64,000 nt of DNA from Typhlomys cinereus (lineage: Eukaryota; Chordata; Mammalia; Rodentia; Platacanthomyidae), in the NCBI GenBank assembly GCA_023101885.1, contig JALPQD010000027.1, positions 6,115,021 to 6,179,020 on the forward strand, in the 5' to 3' direction. Below the pieces are notes generated by a model. The model was not told the DNA's origin and made no database searches. It saw only the letters and a program-made list of their open reading frames with translations. This document shows, one piece after another, positions 10,652 through 21,780 of the stretch. Every line of letters starts with the position of its first letter. The first letter of the stretch is position 1. Position numbers and translations under genes: made by a program.

Positions 10652-10712
10652 GCTCCTCATTGACATGGTGCCCAGGGTGAGGCAGACGCGTCACTACGAG
10701 ATGTTTGAGTGA
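10652..10712 (+). CDS. TMEM163: TMEM163 terminal coding exon with stop
   Basis: Following CCTCCTGCAG, the first base completes Lys and the next codons read LLIDMVPRVRQTRHYEMFE, then TGA at 10710-10712. The cytosolic tail is identical, as I recall it, to human TMEM163. Its short basic/aromatic character is typical of the family C-terminus; unlike classical CDF transporters there is no large C-terminal metal-binding domain. Together the three exons supply 104 codons, roughly the last third of the 289-residue protein. Confidence 0.97.
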
Positions 10713-11460
10713 AGGCGGCTAGGGGTGGTGTTTGCTGCTCCGGAGGAAGACATCATGGCGACAAGAGGTTTCCGTGCAGGCAGACGGTGCCAACATTTAA
10801 CTGTACATTCAGTTTCATTCCTGGAATTTCCTTTCATAGAGTCTGTCACTGAGGGACGAGTTCTGCCCAGTGGGTGGATCCGCCCTACACCCTCATTCCG
10901 TGATCCTTATCAAACTTGATCCTTAGGACATCTGTGCCCCTGGGAGGGGACATGCTTCTCCAGCCCAAGTAGGGCCATTTTCCGTTTCTTGTTGTAACAC
11001 CGTCCCTGCAGGTGGGATACTCTCTGTGTTTGGTGGAAAGCCCCTGTGGTGCTGCAAGGCAGAAGCAAATAGCACCGGACCGGGTCCACTGGCTCCCATC
11101 CATGTGTGGTCCAGTCTCCTTTTAGCTCAAAGTTCCTTCCCTCCTGCAGGATTCAAAGGGAAGACCTGTGCCCTCTGTCCCCGACCCCCAGAGTCATCAG
11201 CACACGAGTTACTAGTTTCTGATGTCCTTCATTAGTCTGACACTTTTACTAATCCAAATCTAAACAGGTGTGTGCAAAGGCGACCACTCTATTTTTCAAC
11301 ATGCTTAGTGATGCATTGGGTGAGTTTTGCATGGACGAGCCGAACAACACATGACCCTCTCTCATACCTTCAGAACCTGCACATCCACATGGAAACAGGA
11401 ACCATTTTTGAGAGGTGTGAAGCTATGAGTTTATTTGTAATAAATCATTATACATAACCC
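10713..11460 (+). other. TMEM163: TMEM163 3' UTR (proposed)
   Basis: The stretch after the TGA contains no SINE and runs to the AATAAA at 11439. The end is inferred from that signal and the TG-rich DNA after it. If 11439 is bypassed, the AATAAA at 11664 would extend the UTR by about 220 bases. Confidence 0.65.
11439..11444 (+). terminator. TMEM163: TMEM163 poly(A) signal (main candidate)
   Basis: Canonical AATAAA 727 bases after the stop. It is followed at the right distance by a GT-rich downstream element ('tttgtatgctgtgtggagta', about 11480-11500). Confidence 0.7.
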
Positions 11461-11663
11461 ACCCCTAGAGGTATATCTCTTTGTATGCTGTGTGGAGTAG
11501 GTCTGGTGCGTCACGGTCTGGGAGAGGTGGTTCACTTCCTCTGTAGAGAATGAGGTGTTCTCAGTTCATGTATCACTAGGGATTTGTGTCATAGACACGT
11601 CTCCCACCCTGAAATGTTCTGTACCTATCACAGTACTGCCTGTCCAGGCAGTAGTATCTGGCC

Positions 11664-11669
11664 AATAAA
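11664..11669 (+). terminator. TMEM163: Alternative TMEM163 poly(A) signal
   Basis: A second AATAAA lies 220 bases past the first in non-repeat sequence. No strong GT-rich element follows closely. Confidence 0.3.
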
Positions 11670-11749
11670 CATCTTTACCTGCTTTTTATGGTATGGGAGG
11701 GACATGCTTGAGAGGACATTTGCACTAATGCGTAGGGAGTTAACTGTCC

Positions 11750-12055
11750 AGGTGTGTGCATGTGTATGTGCGTGCGCGCGTGCTGTGCAGATGTGTTCAT
11801 TGGGTCTTTCGGAGGTCAGAGGTCAGCTTCTTCAACCATTGCTTTCTCCCTTATTGAGACAGGATCTCTCAATGAATCTGGAATACTCCAGTTTGGTTAG
11901 ACTATTGTGGGTACCCCTGGAATCCATCAGTGCTGGGATTACAGGCACACACTGCCATGCCTGGCTTTTACCTGGGCTCTGGGAATAGAACTCAGGCCCT
12001 CACGCTTGCAGGGCAAGCAGTTTACTCACTGAGCAATTTGTCTCCTCAGTCCCCA
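11750..12055 (-). repeat. B4-like SINE with degenerate TG/CG tail
   Basis: 'tgagacaggatctctcaatg', 'cagtgctgggattacaggca' and 'aactcaggccctcacgcttg' mark body and head; the tail at 11753-11782 is a TG/CG mix. Confidence 0.8.
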
Positions 12056-12489
12056 TAGGCAGGTTTTCTGTCATGGCTGAAGGCAGATAGAGCCAGGGCT
12101 GCTTGTGTTTGGTGAAAGTGAGAACCACTTTGTGGCCTTGGGACAGGGCTGCCCTGACCACACACAGGTGCCCTGGTAGCACACACCCTTGGAGCCCCAT
12201 CTTACCTGGGCAGCTGGTGCAAGTGGAACATACTTAGCGCAACAATCTGAAATCCAGAGCAAGCGGGAACATGACGTCAGTCAGAAAAATTCGTACCTGG
12301 CCTCAGGAGGCAGGTTGCAGTAAAATGAAGATTCATGTCATCCAGTGTCAGGCTCTAGGTGTATATCAAATATAAGTGATTTTTGTGTTCTACCTTGGGT
12401 CCCGTCCCGGAGATAATTTGGATGTCTATACAAATATTCCCAAATCCAGAAAGTTCTAAGATCTGAAACGCTTTTTACAGTTTATTAAA

Positions 12490-12790
12490 TTTTTTGGTAT
12501 GTTTGTGTGAGTATGATGTATGCATACACGTAGCTGAGTACATGACCATACATACTTGCAGAGGCCACAGGAGGACATCAAATGTCCAGCTCTGTCACGC
12601 TCCACCTTATTCCCTTGAGACAGGGTATCTCGCTGAACCTGGAGCTAGTCCAGCCAACAAGCCCTGGCAAGTCTCCTGTCTGTGCTCTCTCCCTGGCTTT
12701 TTGTGTGGTGTGGGTGCTGGGGATTCAAACTTAGGTCCTCGTGCCTGCTTGGCAAGTGCTTTCACCCACTGAGTCGTCTCTCTGGTCCTC
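12490..12790 (-). repeat. B4-like SINE
   Basis: 'ttgagacagggtatctcgct', 'gtgctggggattcaaactta' and 'cacccactgagtcgtctctc' are present in reverse order. Confidence 0.8.
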
Positions 12791-13089
12791 TGAAATGCTG
12801 CTGATCTAAGCGCTTCAGATAAGGGACACACAAATGTCCTACATAGTTAGGAATTGTGGTCCAATGTATTCCTTTCAATGATTTCTAAAAGGTGCTGTGG
12901 GATCTTCCCACCCAGTGAACCAGTTTGCTGAAGACGAGTTCCTCAGCTGTTGGGCAGGCCCTCACCCCAGCAAAGATCAGAACTGATTCCTCATGGAATA
13001 CGAACTGTGTGTCTGTTTGGGTGGCACTATCTGGTAGGGTCTTTGGTTTCAGAGAGTGTTGATCCTCTTGCCTCTACCTCTTGACAGTT

Positions 13090-13375
13090 GAGGTTTGTGT
13101 AGGTGTGTGTATTCATGTGTGCAGGCGCACATGTGTGTGGAGGTCAGAGGACAAGTTCTGATATCATTCCTCGGGATATGATCCTCTGAGACCAGGGTCT
13201 CTCAATGACCTGGCGCTAGTCAAGTAGGCTAGGCTGGCTGACCAGTGACCCCAGTGCTGGAATTATAAGCATGGGCCACTGTGCCTTGTTTCATATGGAT
13301 GTTGAGAATCCCAGTCAGACCCTCATGTTTGCACTGCAAACGTTTTGCCAACCAAGTCATCTGCCCAATGCCCTC
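13090..13375 (-). repeat. B4-like SINE
   Basis: 'gagaccagggtctctcaatg', 'gtgctggaattataagcatg' and 'agaccctcatgtttgcactg' mark this element. It ends about 120 bases from the MGAT5 poly(A) signal, just outside the transcript. Confidence 0.8.
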
Positions 13376-13498
13376 CCTGCCCCTCTGCTCCTATTTCGAG
13401 TGTGGTAACACCTTGAGATGGGGGCCAGCCGCCCACGCGTTTAAATCGGTCAACCCCCTCCTTGGCAAACACCACTCCCACCAGTCACACAAGAAAAG

Positions 13499-13504
13499 TT
13501 TATT
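13499..13504 (-). terminator. MGAT5: MGAT5 distal poly(A) signal
   Basis: TTTATT on the + strand gives AATAAA on the minus strand. Downstream on the minus strand comes 'cttttcttgtgtgactggtg', a U/GU-rich downstream element at canonical distance. SINE-rich DNA begins just beyond. Confidence 0.7.
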
Positions 13505-14355
13505 GAAAAATAAAGTTCTCCCTAGTTTCTCTACAACTGTGGAAAACAAAGCAGTGTTCTCACCTGTGCGCTACAGTACTGGGGACGGCAACACTTCATC
13601 TATAGACTCCTGGGACGTAATTGGAAGGGACGGAACAGAACAGCTGCACTCTGCAGACACAGACTCGGATGGCATGAACGCAACAACAGCGAGGCTGTGA
13701 CAATGACTGTGGTAGAAGGGACATAGCCTCTCCTTTGGCAGCAATGAGTACACTATTGTCTTTAATACTGGGGCAGGGCTGGTAGCAACATTGCTCCCCA
13801 TACACACTTTGGCAGATGCGTGGGCTGTGAGTGTGGTGTGTCGGGCTCCTGACTTGCCTCTACCCACAGATCATATGAGCATATTGCCCCTCCCCCAGAC
13901 GGGAAGGATTAGGGTGGGGTAAGGGACAATTTTAAATGCCACAAAATCTAGGGTGAGTAAAACTCTGCAAAAGCTAAACCGTGTTCATTACATCCACAGA
14001 ACATGGAGGTGCTGGTCAGCTAAGATGCCAGGGGGAATTGAAAAACACATTGAACTCCAGATGATGCCCCCCCCCCCGTTTCCCAATCCATCTGGGGCTG
14101 TTCCATTAGGGAAGAGTCTAAATCCATTAAATTATTAAAAATAAATAGCACACTAATATTTAACTGGTCTTGGGAGCCATCTTAAACCCCAAACCAGATG
14201 ACTCTGAGCAAAGGTTTGGAAGAAGTCCAAATTCTGACCTCAGGGCCTCAGCTGGCACCTTTGAGGGAGGAGGGTTTTCTCTGGGACAGGCCATGGAATT
14301 AACCTAAGGTTGGATGAAAACAGGGTGGTCACCAGCCGGCAGGGAGCCACCCTGT

Positions 14356-14367
14356 CCAGCAGGGGGC
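14356..14367 (+). promoter_or_regulatory. Candidate CTCF core site
   Basis: CCAGCAGGGGGC matches CCASYAGRKGGC at every position and is followed by AGC, as in strong sites. It lies in unique sequence within the proposed MGAT5 3' UTR, near the convergent gene ends. Confidence 0.55.
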
Positions 14368-14806
14368 AGCAAATGGGATTTCTCTGGGAACTTGTTCCTG
14401 CAGTTGGTCGCTCCTTCCCCTAACCGGACATAGAAAAGTCTCTGTTGTTGCATGGCAGAAGGCTAGAAATCAGCATCAACAGTTTCGGTTTGCCAGAGAT
14501 GATCTAATTCTGGCTAAAAAAAAAGTTCCTCAAAGACCCCCCTGGAATGTTCTAGAAGATATCAGTGGAGGGAGGTCCAGCCTGTGGCCAACTTTTAAGA
14601 CTCCAGTAGACAGATTTGCAGCCTGGTTTCAGAGAAGTCTGGCATAGTCTCAAATTACTCAGCACATTTAAGAATACATTAGAATTCCAGCTGGCTGGGT
14701 GGGTGCAGAGACCTGGAAACATTCCTACAACACCCGATCTCCTTGGAATAAATTCTGTGTGGCAGCATCATGTTTTGAGTCAACAGAGAGGGAACGAGAT
14801 CAGTCC

Positions 14807-14812
14807 TTTATT
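14807..14812 (-). terminator. MGAT5: Possible proximal MGAT5 poly(A) signal
   Basis: TTTATT (AATAAA on minus) inside the proposed UTR; use would shorten it by about 1.3 kb. No additional support beyond the hexamer. Confidence 0.25.
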
Positions 14813-15157
14813 TCTCATAACAACATGGTAGCATTTATGAGGGACTGCTGGGTGCTGGGCACTGTGTGACACTGGATTCCAACAAAACCTTATGTGCTAG
14901 GTATGTTAGGTAATTCTGATTCTCTGCATCCAAGACTAGACAGCTAATTTGGTCTTTTGCTAGATATAGAAAAAAAAATCTTGGCTTTTCACTTTTTGTT
15001 GAAACCAACAAGAATGAAAGGGAAGGCTGTCATAGCTGCCAATCTCTCAAGTGACTACGACTGACTTCCGCTCATCCATCTAGCCTACTGAAGATGCTCG
15101 GCAGCCTCATATGCACAGATGGGGTTAGAAAGGAGCCAACATGGAAATAAAAATAGT

Positions 15158-15166
15158 TTTAAATAA
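15158..15166 (-). promoter_or_regulatory. MGAT5: AU-rich element-like nonamer in MGAT5 3' UTR
   Basis: On the minus strand this reads TTATTTAAA, fitting UUAUUUA(U/A)(U/A), in an AT-rich patch with further ATTTA-like cores near 14147. It could bind AU-rich-element proteins (inference). Confidence 0.3.
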
Positions 15167-17358
15167 ATTAAGCAATCCAGGCTTGGGATAGTAACACATA
15201 CAAGTGAGCCCGTCGTTAAGAAAATAACGTGTATTTTCTTTCTGAGTCTAGAATGTTGGTAGAGGGTGGTGGAATCTAACTACAGAAACAAGCTAGGTGA
15301 ACCACCCTGGTCAGGTCTAAAGAGCACACACCAACCTACAAACAAGCTTCAATCTAATCGTCTTGCTGACTGATGACAGGCCTTCATTACATTCCACATT
15401 CATTCAGTAAGGAAGAAAAGGGGAGACGGAATGTCTCCCCTCCATCATGCCAACCATTGAAGTATTTCTGGGCCACTGCTTCTGAAAGAGCTCACTGAGG
15501 GTTGGCTTTCCTGCCTTGGAAACGTGTCAGCCAGGAATAGGGAAGCTGAGAAATGAGGCCCTTCAGCATCTTGGTAATTAACGGACCCAAAGACGTGGTC
15601 TATTCTGGAGAAAGCTAGCTAAAGGGATCCTTGGCATTCTCTGTCTTCATTTTGGGGGCATTGGATCACATGTGCTGTGAACACATGAACACACATAGCC
15701 ACGTGTGCACACTTCCATGTATGTGCACATGTATTGTGAATGCATGCAGTCATGTGTTCACATGCACTGTGAATGTATGCACCCACTCAGTGGACCTGTC
15801 CTGTTTCCAGGCTGAGACAGTCTATTGAGACTCAAAACAGCATCCAGCTTCCAAACACCAACCACCAAAAAAAAAAAAAAAAAAAAAGGCACATTAGGAA
15901 AACAAGCATCCCCAAAGAAATAGACTGGAATGTTCCAAACACCCAGAACACACCCAGAAAAAATATACTCACAAGCAGGTCTAACACAACAGGACGGCAA
16001 GAGCCGAGACTGTGACATGCACTTCCCACCGCAGGTCACGCTGCCTGCAGGAAATACGTGGGGGACTCAAGGGCAGTCAAAGAAGTGTTTCCTCTGCAAG
16101 TGTTTCCCTTATCAAGGAACAGTTTCTCTCCGAATAACTTACATAATTGCTTTCCCTCATTAAAACAAAATGAAAGAGCCAGAGATCACAAGAAGAAAGT
16201 CACTTCAGAGAACAGAAGAGACATTATCATCTACAAAAACACAGATCCTCACTCCATACTTCTCTCCCTGTAGATATCAGATGCAAACTGGTTTAGGATT
16301 CTACGAGGATCAGCCGCATTTTGCAAACTGCTGCAGGACCCCAGGCCCATGCTATAAGGGACATCTTCCTCTCTTCCCACGCCACATGAGCAGAAGGCCC
16401 CTCACCATGCTCACGTCTGAAATGGCCTGGAAGCCCATGGACTTTACATTCAGGGTTGATAATACCCTTCACTACAGTGTCCCAAGACTTGCTCCAACCA
16501 CAGGAAGTAGGGCCCGGTTTTAGCTAAAATAGGATAAAATAAAATGTTCTTCTGGGCTTCCTGACTCTGGGGTCTTGAGTTGGAGAAGGGAACGGGCTGC
16601 TTCCCGCCTTCCTTGGCTTTCTGCATCCCTTGACTTGTTTAACTTGCTCTCTGCGGAGCATGGGGTTCACTCTTGGCTCGTTGGTTCCCCCTGCTGGTGC
16701 GATGCCCACAGCATCACCCTTAGCCTGAGTAGCTACCCCACAATTACAGATCTGGGAACTGGTAAATCCCTAGCCCTAGTGGGGGCAGCCTAGAGACTCA
16801 TTCCCTGGGAGAAAGCCCCTCCTTTCAAACGAGGATGCCTGTTCTCTCTCATCCTACAGAAGGAAAAGGACGCCCCCCTCCTACTGCATGACTTCCGCCA
16901 GGACTTGTGCTTCAACGCAAGCAGAGATAATTTTGAGAGCATGAATTTAGAAATGCCAGAGTCAGCACTGGGAAGAGTCCCCCTCCCCCCACCCAAACTG
17001 GTCATCCTCTCCTTTGCAGTCCATCCCCACTATGTCTCCATTCCCTAGGCCTGTGCTTCAAGACCCCCAAGACCTGAGAGCCAGTCAGTGTGGAGGTAGA
17101 AACAGGCAGATCTGACTTTTCCAGACTTGAAGCTTCAGAACATGCCCTGGTCTCACAGCAGAATTCTCCCATCCATCACTTCCAGAGGCCTGGGGCAAGT
17201 CTCCAGCCTCTCTCAGTAGTTCTATGGGGTGCCCTGAACCTAGGGGCTGGAGGTGGAATGGAACCAGTGGGCAAGGACCTCCTCAGCACCAGTCAGGGGC
17301 TGGGAACAGGATACTAACAACTCACACAAGAGGTAGAAGAGGGTTCACGCCCAAGAAA

Positions 17359-17384
17359 CACACACACACACACACACACACACA
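17359..17384. repeat. (CA)n microsatellite in 3' UTR
   Basis: Thirteen CA units, which would be transcribed as (UG)n in MGAT5 mRNA. Confidence 0.95.
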
Positions 17385-18084
17385 GCCCTGTTTCAGCAGG
17401 GACAGATGTCACACAGAGGCAACACACTGGGGGTTTTGGCGTGTGAAAGTGGATAATCCATCCCCTCTGGCCAGGCTAACCCGCTGATGGGTCCACCTGC
17501 AAGGCTGCTTAAGCTCCCAGAATAATCCTCGTCCTGGACTCTAGCCCTCCAACAGCCTCAGCCCCTGGATAGCACCCAGGACCAACACTCAGCATTCACC
17601 CCTACCTGCAAGCAATGATGATCATATTCCTGAAATGTCCCTTCTGACTGCAGAGGGGTCAAAACACAAGCCCATGATCAGCAACCCAGCTCCCCCTGCA
17701 CCGGCAACTCTAGTAACTCTAGTAAACGGCTAAGCTTACTTCTGCCCAAATCTTATGTTGCCTGGGGGCAGGAGAACCAACAGCTTCCGGAGGCCTGCAC
17801 CTTTGCTTTCTTCTTGATAGGGGTCTAAGGAGGATGGCAGACCAGCAAAGCCCAGATCCTGCAATACTTGGTTAAAGAAATTCAAACTAGGAATTAGGGC
17901 CAAGGAGTGTAGATGGGTGGAGAGACTACAAGACCGGCCTGACTCTGGAACCTGGTGCTGTGCATACTGCCGGCTTGCCCCCCTCACCAAGAAGGTCACC
18001 TGTGCCCTCGCTGCCATCTGCTGAGAGCTCACAGATACTTCAGCTATGACAAATGTGGACAGCAGCTATGTTGCTAAAGCAAGA

Positions 18085-18300
18085 TTCTGTTTGTTTGTTT
18101 GTTTGTTTTCCTGAGACAGGGTCCCATAGAGCCCAGTCTGGCTTTGCTTTGTAAGTAGCCAAGGGTGACCTTGAGCTTCTGCCTCTACCTCCTGGGATGG
18201 CAGGTGTGTACTACCGACACCTGGTTTATGCAACACTGGGGATGGAACCCAGGGCTTCGAGCGAGCTAGGCGCGCGCTCTGCCCGCTGAATTCAATCCCC
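18085..18300 (-). repeat. B1 SINE in the MGAT5 3' UTR
   Basis: A (TTTG)n run, 'tgagacagggtcccatagag', 'tgcctctacctcctgggatg' and 'aacccagggcttcgagcgag' show a reverse B1 with extension. Being minus-oriented, it is in sense orientation in the MGAT5 transcript. Confidence 0.8.
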
Positions 18301-18914
18301 ACGGCCAAACCGAGACTTTCTTGTGCAGTACCACCACCTGCTTCCAGCAGCCAGTCCCCACAGCTGCCCTAGAACAAGTCACCAACCCTGCCGCACCCCG
18401 CCTGAAGCCCGCAGGATAAGAGTGTACCCAAAGGTGGGTGATCAACAGTGGGACATAGAAGAGGAAACTGATTAACCCCTCTCCTCCCACCTTTGCCCTC
18501 CCTCCCCCGCCCTCCCAAATAAATAAGTTAATGGGTTTACAAATGTCCCCAAAGTTCTTTTCAATCAGCTCAACTCCTCTTGATTTGTTTTGATTTAAAT
18601 GATTCTGGAGACTTTTTTTGTTTTTTTCCTGTTTGTTTGTTCGTTTGGAACCCTGGAGCAGCTGCCCTGACAGTCTCCCCACAGCTGCTCTCGGTGAGAC
18701 CGAAGGACATTCCTGGTGCCGGGGGCACTCTGGCTCTGGGCCTGACCTCCGCTCTAGCTCTGCCTTCTGCAAACGCCTGGCATCGCTGGTTGCAGTGGGA
18801 GCGGACTGGAATCCAAACTCTGGACCAAAAAGTTTGGGCTCTGGCCAGAGTCAGTGGATGATGTCAGCGCCTCGACGGGCACAGCCACCTCTTCCTCATC
18901 CACAAGCTTGGTGG

Positions 18915-19113
18915 CTAGAGGCAGTCCTTGCAGAGGGCCGCCTGGCCCTTGATGAAGTCTCGGCAGGGGCAGATCCTGTGGTGCTTGGAGTGGGCCCCTG
19001 CGCAGCTGAACAGCAGCAGGTCCCCTTGGAAAACACAGTGCTTGCTCTTGGGGTCGAAGGAGGGCACGAGGATGTCCTTGGCCAGCTCTGAGCTCTGGCA
19101 CGCTACCTTGTAC
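18915..19113 (-). CDS. MGAT5: MGAT5 terminal coding exon with stop
   Basis: MGAT5 is a Golgi type II membrane glycosyltransferase (CAZy GT18). It adds beta-1,6-GlcNAc to the alpha-1,6-mannose arm of N-glycans, creating the branch extended with polylactosamine. This exon follows TTTGTCAG, completes a split Arg codon and encodes 65 residues, starting YKVACQSSELAKDILVPSFD and ending CRDFIKGQAALCKDCL, then TAG at 18917-18915. From memory it aligns with human residues 677-741 without gaps, with changes near HSKHHRI (human HPRHQRV). Seven Cys are visible, including ICPC and the terminal CKDCL, consistent with a disulphide-rich luminal C-terminal region. Confidence 0.97.
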
Positions 19114-19770
19114 CTGACAAAGAGGAGAAAGAAACGTGAGCTGGAGATGCAGGGACAGACCAGGTCCTGGGTCCTCCCGGCTGGACCCCCGCCGTGAGGC
19201 GTGGGGAGTGCCAGCTGCTCTGCTTCAGACATGGCGACCTCAGAGTGAGGACAAAGCGCGTGCCATGCAAGCAAGAGGATGGTCTCCTGTATTGCGAGCC
19301 CTAGAAGAGGGAGACTGGGGACCTCCAGAGCAAACTAGTGACAGGAGAGCTGTATCTGTGATCTCTGAGTTTGACTAAAGACCTTGCCCCGAAGAAGAAG
19401 GTAGAAGGGTATTTCTGACATCAACCTTTGACCTCCACACCTATCCACTCATTCACCATGTATGTGTGCATAGACACACATAGATACATACATACATGTA
19501 TACGCACATACAGGCACACACATAGACAACACATATACATGCACACATATAAACACACTGCACTTATACATACACACACACACAAATGTGTACATATGCA
19601 CCCCCCCACACACAAGGGTGCTAGTGAACTCTCTCTGGGCTGCAATGTGCTCTGCCCTCATGGGGTCCTGCGGCCCACAGCCTGGGAGCTGAGAACCTAG
19701 GTACTTCTCAGCCCAGCTCCAAGGCGAGAAGCCTGGAGGCCGAGCGGCGCCCATTCTCCTGGCCACTCAC
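19114..19770 (-). other. MGAT5: MGAT5 last intron
   Basis: 657 bases. The donor (GTGAG on minus) and acceptor (TTTGTCAG) are canonical. A degenerate CA/TA-rich patch occupies about 19465-19610; otherwise unique GC-rich sequence. Confidence 0.9.
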
Positions 19771-19928
19771 CTGAGCATGTCCTTGTCCTTGTTGAGATGC
19801 TGGAAGAAAGACGGCTCGCAGATGAGCTGGTTCTCCTGGCACACCTGCTTGCACGACTGCTCGGGCTCTGCCAGCTTCACCTGCAGGGCGCTTAGTGGGG
19901 GCCACATCACTTGGCCATGGCAGAAGTC
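19771..19928 (-). CDS. MGAT5: MGAT5 penultimate coding exon
   Basis: The 158-nt exon begins after TTCTAG and ends before GTGAGT on the minus strand. It encodes 52 residues plus two bases: DFCHGQVMWPPLSALQVKLA, then EPEQSCKQVCQENQLICEPS, ending LNKDKDML and a split Arg. It matches human MGAT5 at about residues 624-676 with few changes. Four Cys (DFC, QSC, KQVC, LIC) fall in this luminal segment and pair, in the known fold, with cysteines of the C-terminal region (exact pairing not recalled). This is the only recognised internal MGAT5 exon here whose length is not a multiple of three. Confidence 0.97.
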
Positions 19929-20293
19929 CTAGAATGGCAATGAGGTCATCATCAGCCAAGGGTCAAGCCATGCCAAGCCACGCGGCCATGGAAGGCATCG
20001 CGCTGGGGAATAACAAAGAAGAGGGCACACTTTCGGGACAGGTTGGGGTGTCTTTACTTGGGAACCTGCATGATTCAGACGAGTGCCAACATGGCGAAAG
20101 CTCATTGTTACCTCTCTGAACACCAGTTTCTAGACGGAGGGACCGATTCAGTAGTCACAGAGCTGGTCTACATGCACAAAAGTTCTATTTACAGGGTGGC
20201 ACAGAGCTGCTAGTTCAACGCCATTCTTGATACACAGCGGGCTGGAGACTGGGCCAGGATGCACAAGATCCTGCTTCAAGCACAGACCTCCTT

Positions 20294-20297
<4 letters not shown>

Positions 20298-20334
<37 letters not shown>
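20298..20334. repeat. (AC)n microsatellite
   Basis: Eighteen AC units directly after a B1-like fragment (20170-20295). Confidence 0.95.
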
Positions 20335-20335
<1 letters not shown>

Positions 20336-21234
20336 CAGCTTCCACATTCCCTATGAAGACCTCCTTCAGTGGGTCCTACCAGTCTGTTCCCTTCTCTTGG
20401 ATGCTGTCATGAGCTAGCTTTATCACAAGGGCAAGATTCTGCCATGGTGAGGTAGGAGTTGCAGGCATCCCGATGCCCCCTGGCATGAGGTTGGGCTGGG
20501 GTTGGACACATTCCTCTATCTCCACTGGTTCCCTGACACTAACCGATTCAAGAAAGGGTGTGGCAGAACGCTACCAGCGGTGGCCGTCCACTTGCTTCCT
20601 TCAAAGTCCTCCGAGAGTCACCTCCCCAGAGACAGCTTCTGACAAGGTGTGTGTGTGGGGGGGGGATGTGGGAGCTGCATGCCCTGGATGAAAGGGTTTC
20701 TGTGCCTCGTCCTGAGCAGGGCATATGCCCTGCAAGATCTAGATCACGGGAGACGCCCTTGGGGCTGTGCCATGGGGCTCATGTCCCTGGCTTGTTTGAT
20801 TTTCTTTGTGAACACATCTTCTTGGGGCCTTTCAACATGCACATCTCATCTAATTCTGCAGTGAATACTCGGCCCCAGGCCATCCTGTTGCTGCCCATGG
20901 GATAGGCTGGCACCCGCCCAGGAGTCTGTTCAGGGGCTGGCATGACCAGGGACAGTAAAAATAGCAGCGGGACCTTCTAAAGGTCTTGGGAACCATCTGG
21001 AAAGCCGGGAGGTGATAAACTGAACAGAAGGAGCTGGGGTAGCGGGAGCCGTCAGAGTGCACAGCAGAGGATCCGACCCCAGCGGGCTGGTGGACTGAAG
21101 CTCTGGCCCTCAACAGGGGACTTCTAGATGTCTCTCAAGTTCCCTTTGGCTGCCCCACATAGAAATGGGGACAGTACCACCTTCTTTCCATCCCTGAGAA
21201 GCTCTAAGATGAGAGTGACCAGGAGGAAGGGGAG

Positions 21235-21400
21235 TTGACATATATTGGCGTGGTGGTACATGCCTGTGATCCAAGCACTGGGGAGCTTGAGACAGGGGTA
21301 TTGGGTTCATGGTAGGGTCAGTGAGATGGCTCAGTGGGTAAAGGCATCCACGCTCCTGTAATCCCAGCACTGGAGAGTGGGAGATAGAACTCGCTCACTC
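21235..21400 (+). repeat. Overlapping B1 and tRNA-type SINE fragments
   Basis: 'gcgtggtggtacatgcctgt', 'ccaagcactggggagcttga', then a second head 'gtcagtgagatggctcagtg' and another 'cctgtaatcccagcactgga' indicate one element inserted next to or into another. Confidence 0.6.
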
Positions 21401-21464
21401 ATTTTGTCTTCCAAGAAGCAGGAAAGGGCACGCCCGTCTTTCACTTTACAAGCTTCAGGATGGG

Positions 21465-21780
21465 GTTCGGCAAAATGGCTTAGCAAGTAAAGGTGTCCAT
21501 ATGCAAATCCAGGACTTGAGTTTAATTCCTGAGTTCAATTCAAGCCCATGTGGTAGAAGGAAAGAACCAACTTCTTAATGCTGTCTTCTGACCTATATAT
21601 ATGCTACGGTATGTGAGCACCTGTTCTCTCTCTCTCTCTCTCTCCTCCCTTCTCGCTCCTTCCTTCCTTCCTACTATTTCTAGCTCTAATAACCTAAAAA
21701 AAGAATTCATATAGTGAGTTTGAAGCCAATCTGGGTTGCATGAGACCCTGTCTCAAAATAAAAATAAAAATAAAAAAGCA
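21465..21780 (+). repeat. tRNA-type SINE fragment with (TC)n and A-rich end
   Basis: Head 'ggcaaaatggcttagcaagt', then 'cttgagtttaattcctgagt', a (TC)n at 21625-21643, and a terminal 'aaaataaaaataaaaa'. Confidence 0.5.

Larger units (their letters stand above)
11461..13480. other. Intergenic strip between convergent genes
   Basis: About 2.0 kb between the proposed 3' ends of TMEM163 and MGAT5. It is largely filled by three reverse-oriented B4-like SINEs. The remaining 12060-12480 and 12790-13080 show no genes. Confidence 0.65.
13480..18914 (-). other. MGAT5: MGAT5 3' UTR (proposed, about 5.4 kb)
   Basis: Sequence from the MGAT5 stop (18915) down to the poly(A) signal at 13499. MGAT5 mRNAs have a long 3' UTR in other mammals (from memory), which fits. 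The stretch has one clear SINE (a reverse-read B1 at 18085-18300), whereas the flanking intergenic strip is SINE-packed. It also holds a C-run (14067-14076), an A-run (15868-15887), a short (CA)n at 17359-17384, AU-rich patches and a CTCF-like core at 14356. Confidence 0.7.

Noticed and set aside
18600..18914. A plus-strand gene overlapping the MGAT5 stop region (frames of 93-157 residues)
   Set aside because: These are antisense shadows of a GC-rich MGAT5 exon and its UTR, without splice or domain support.
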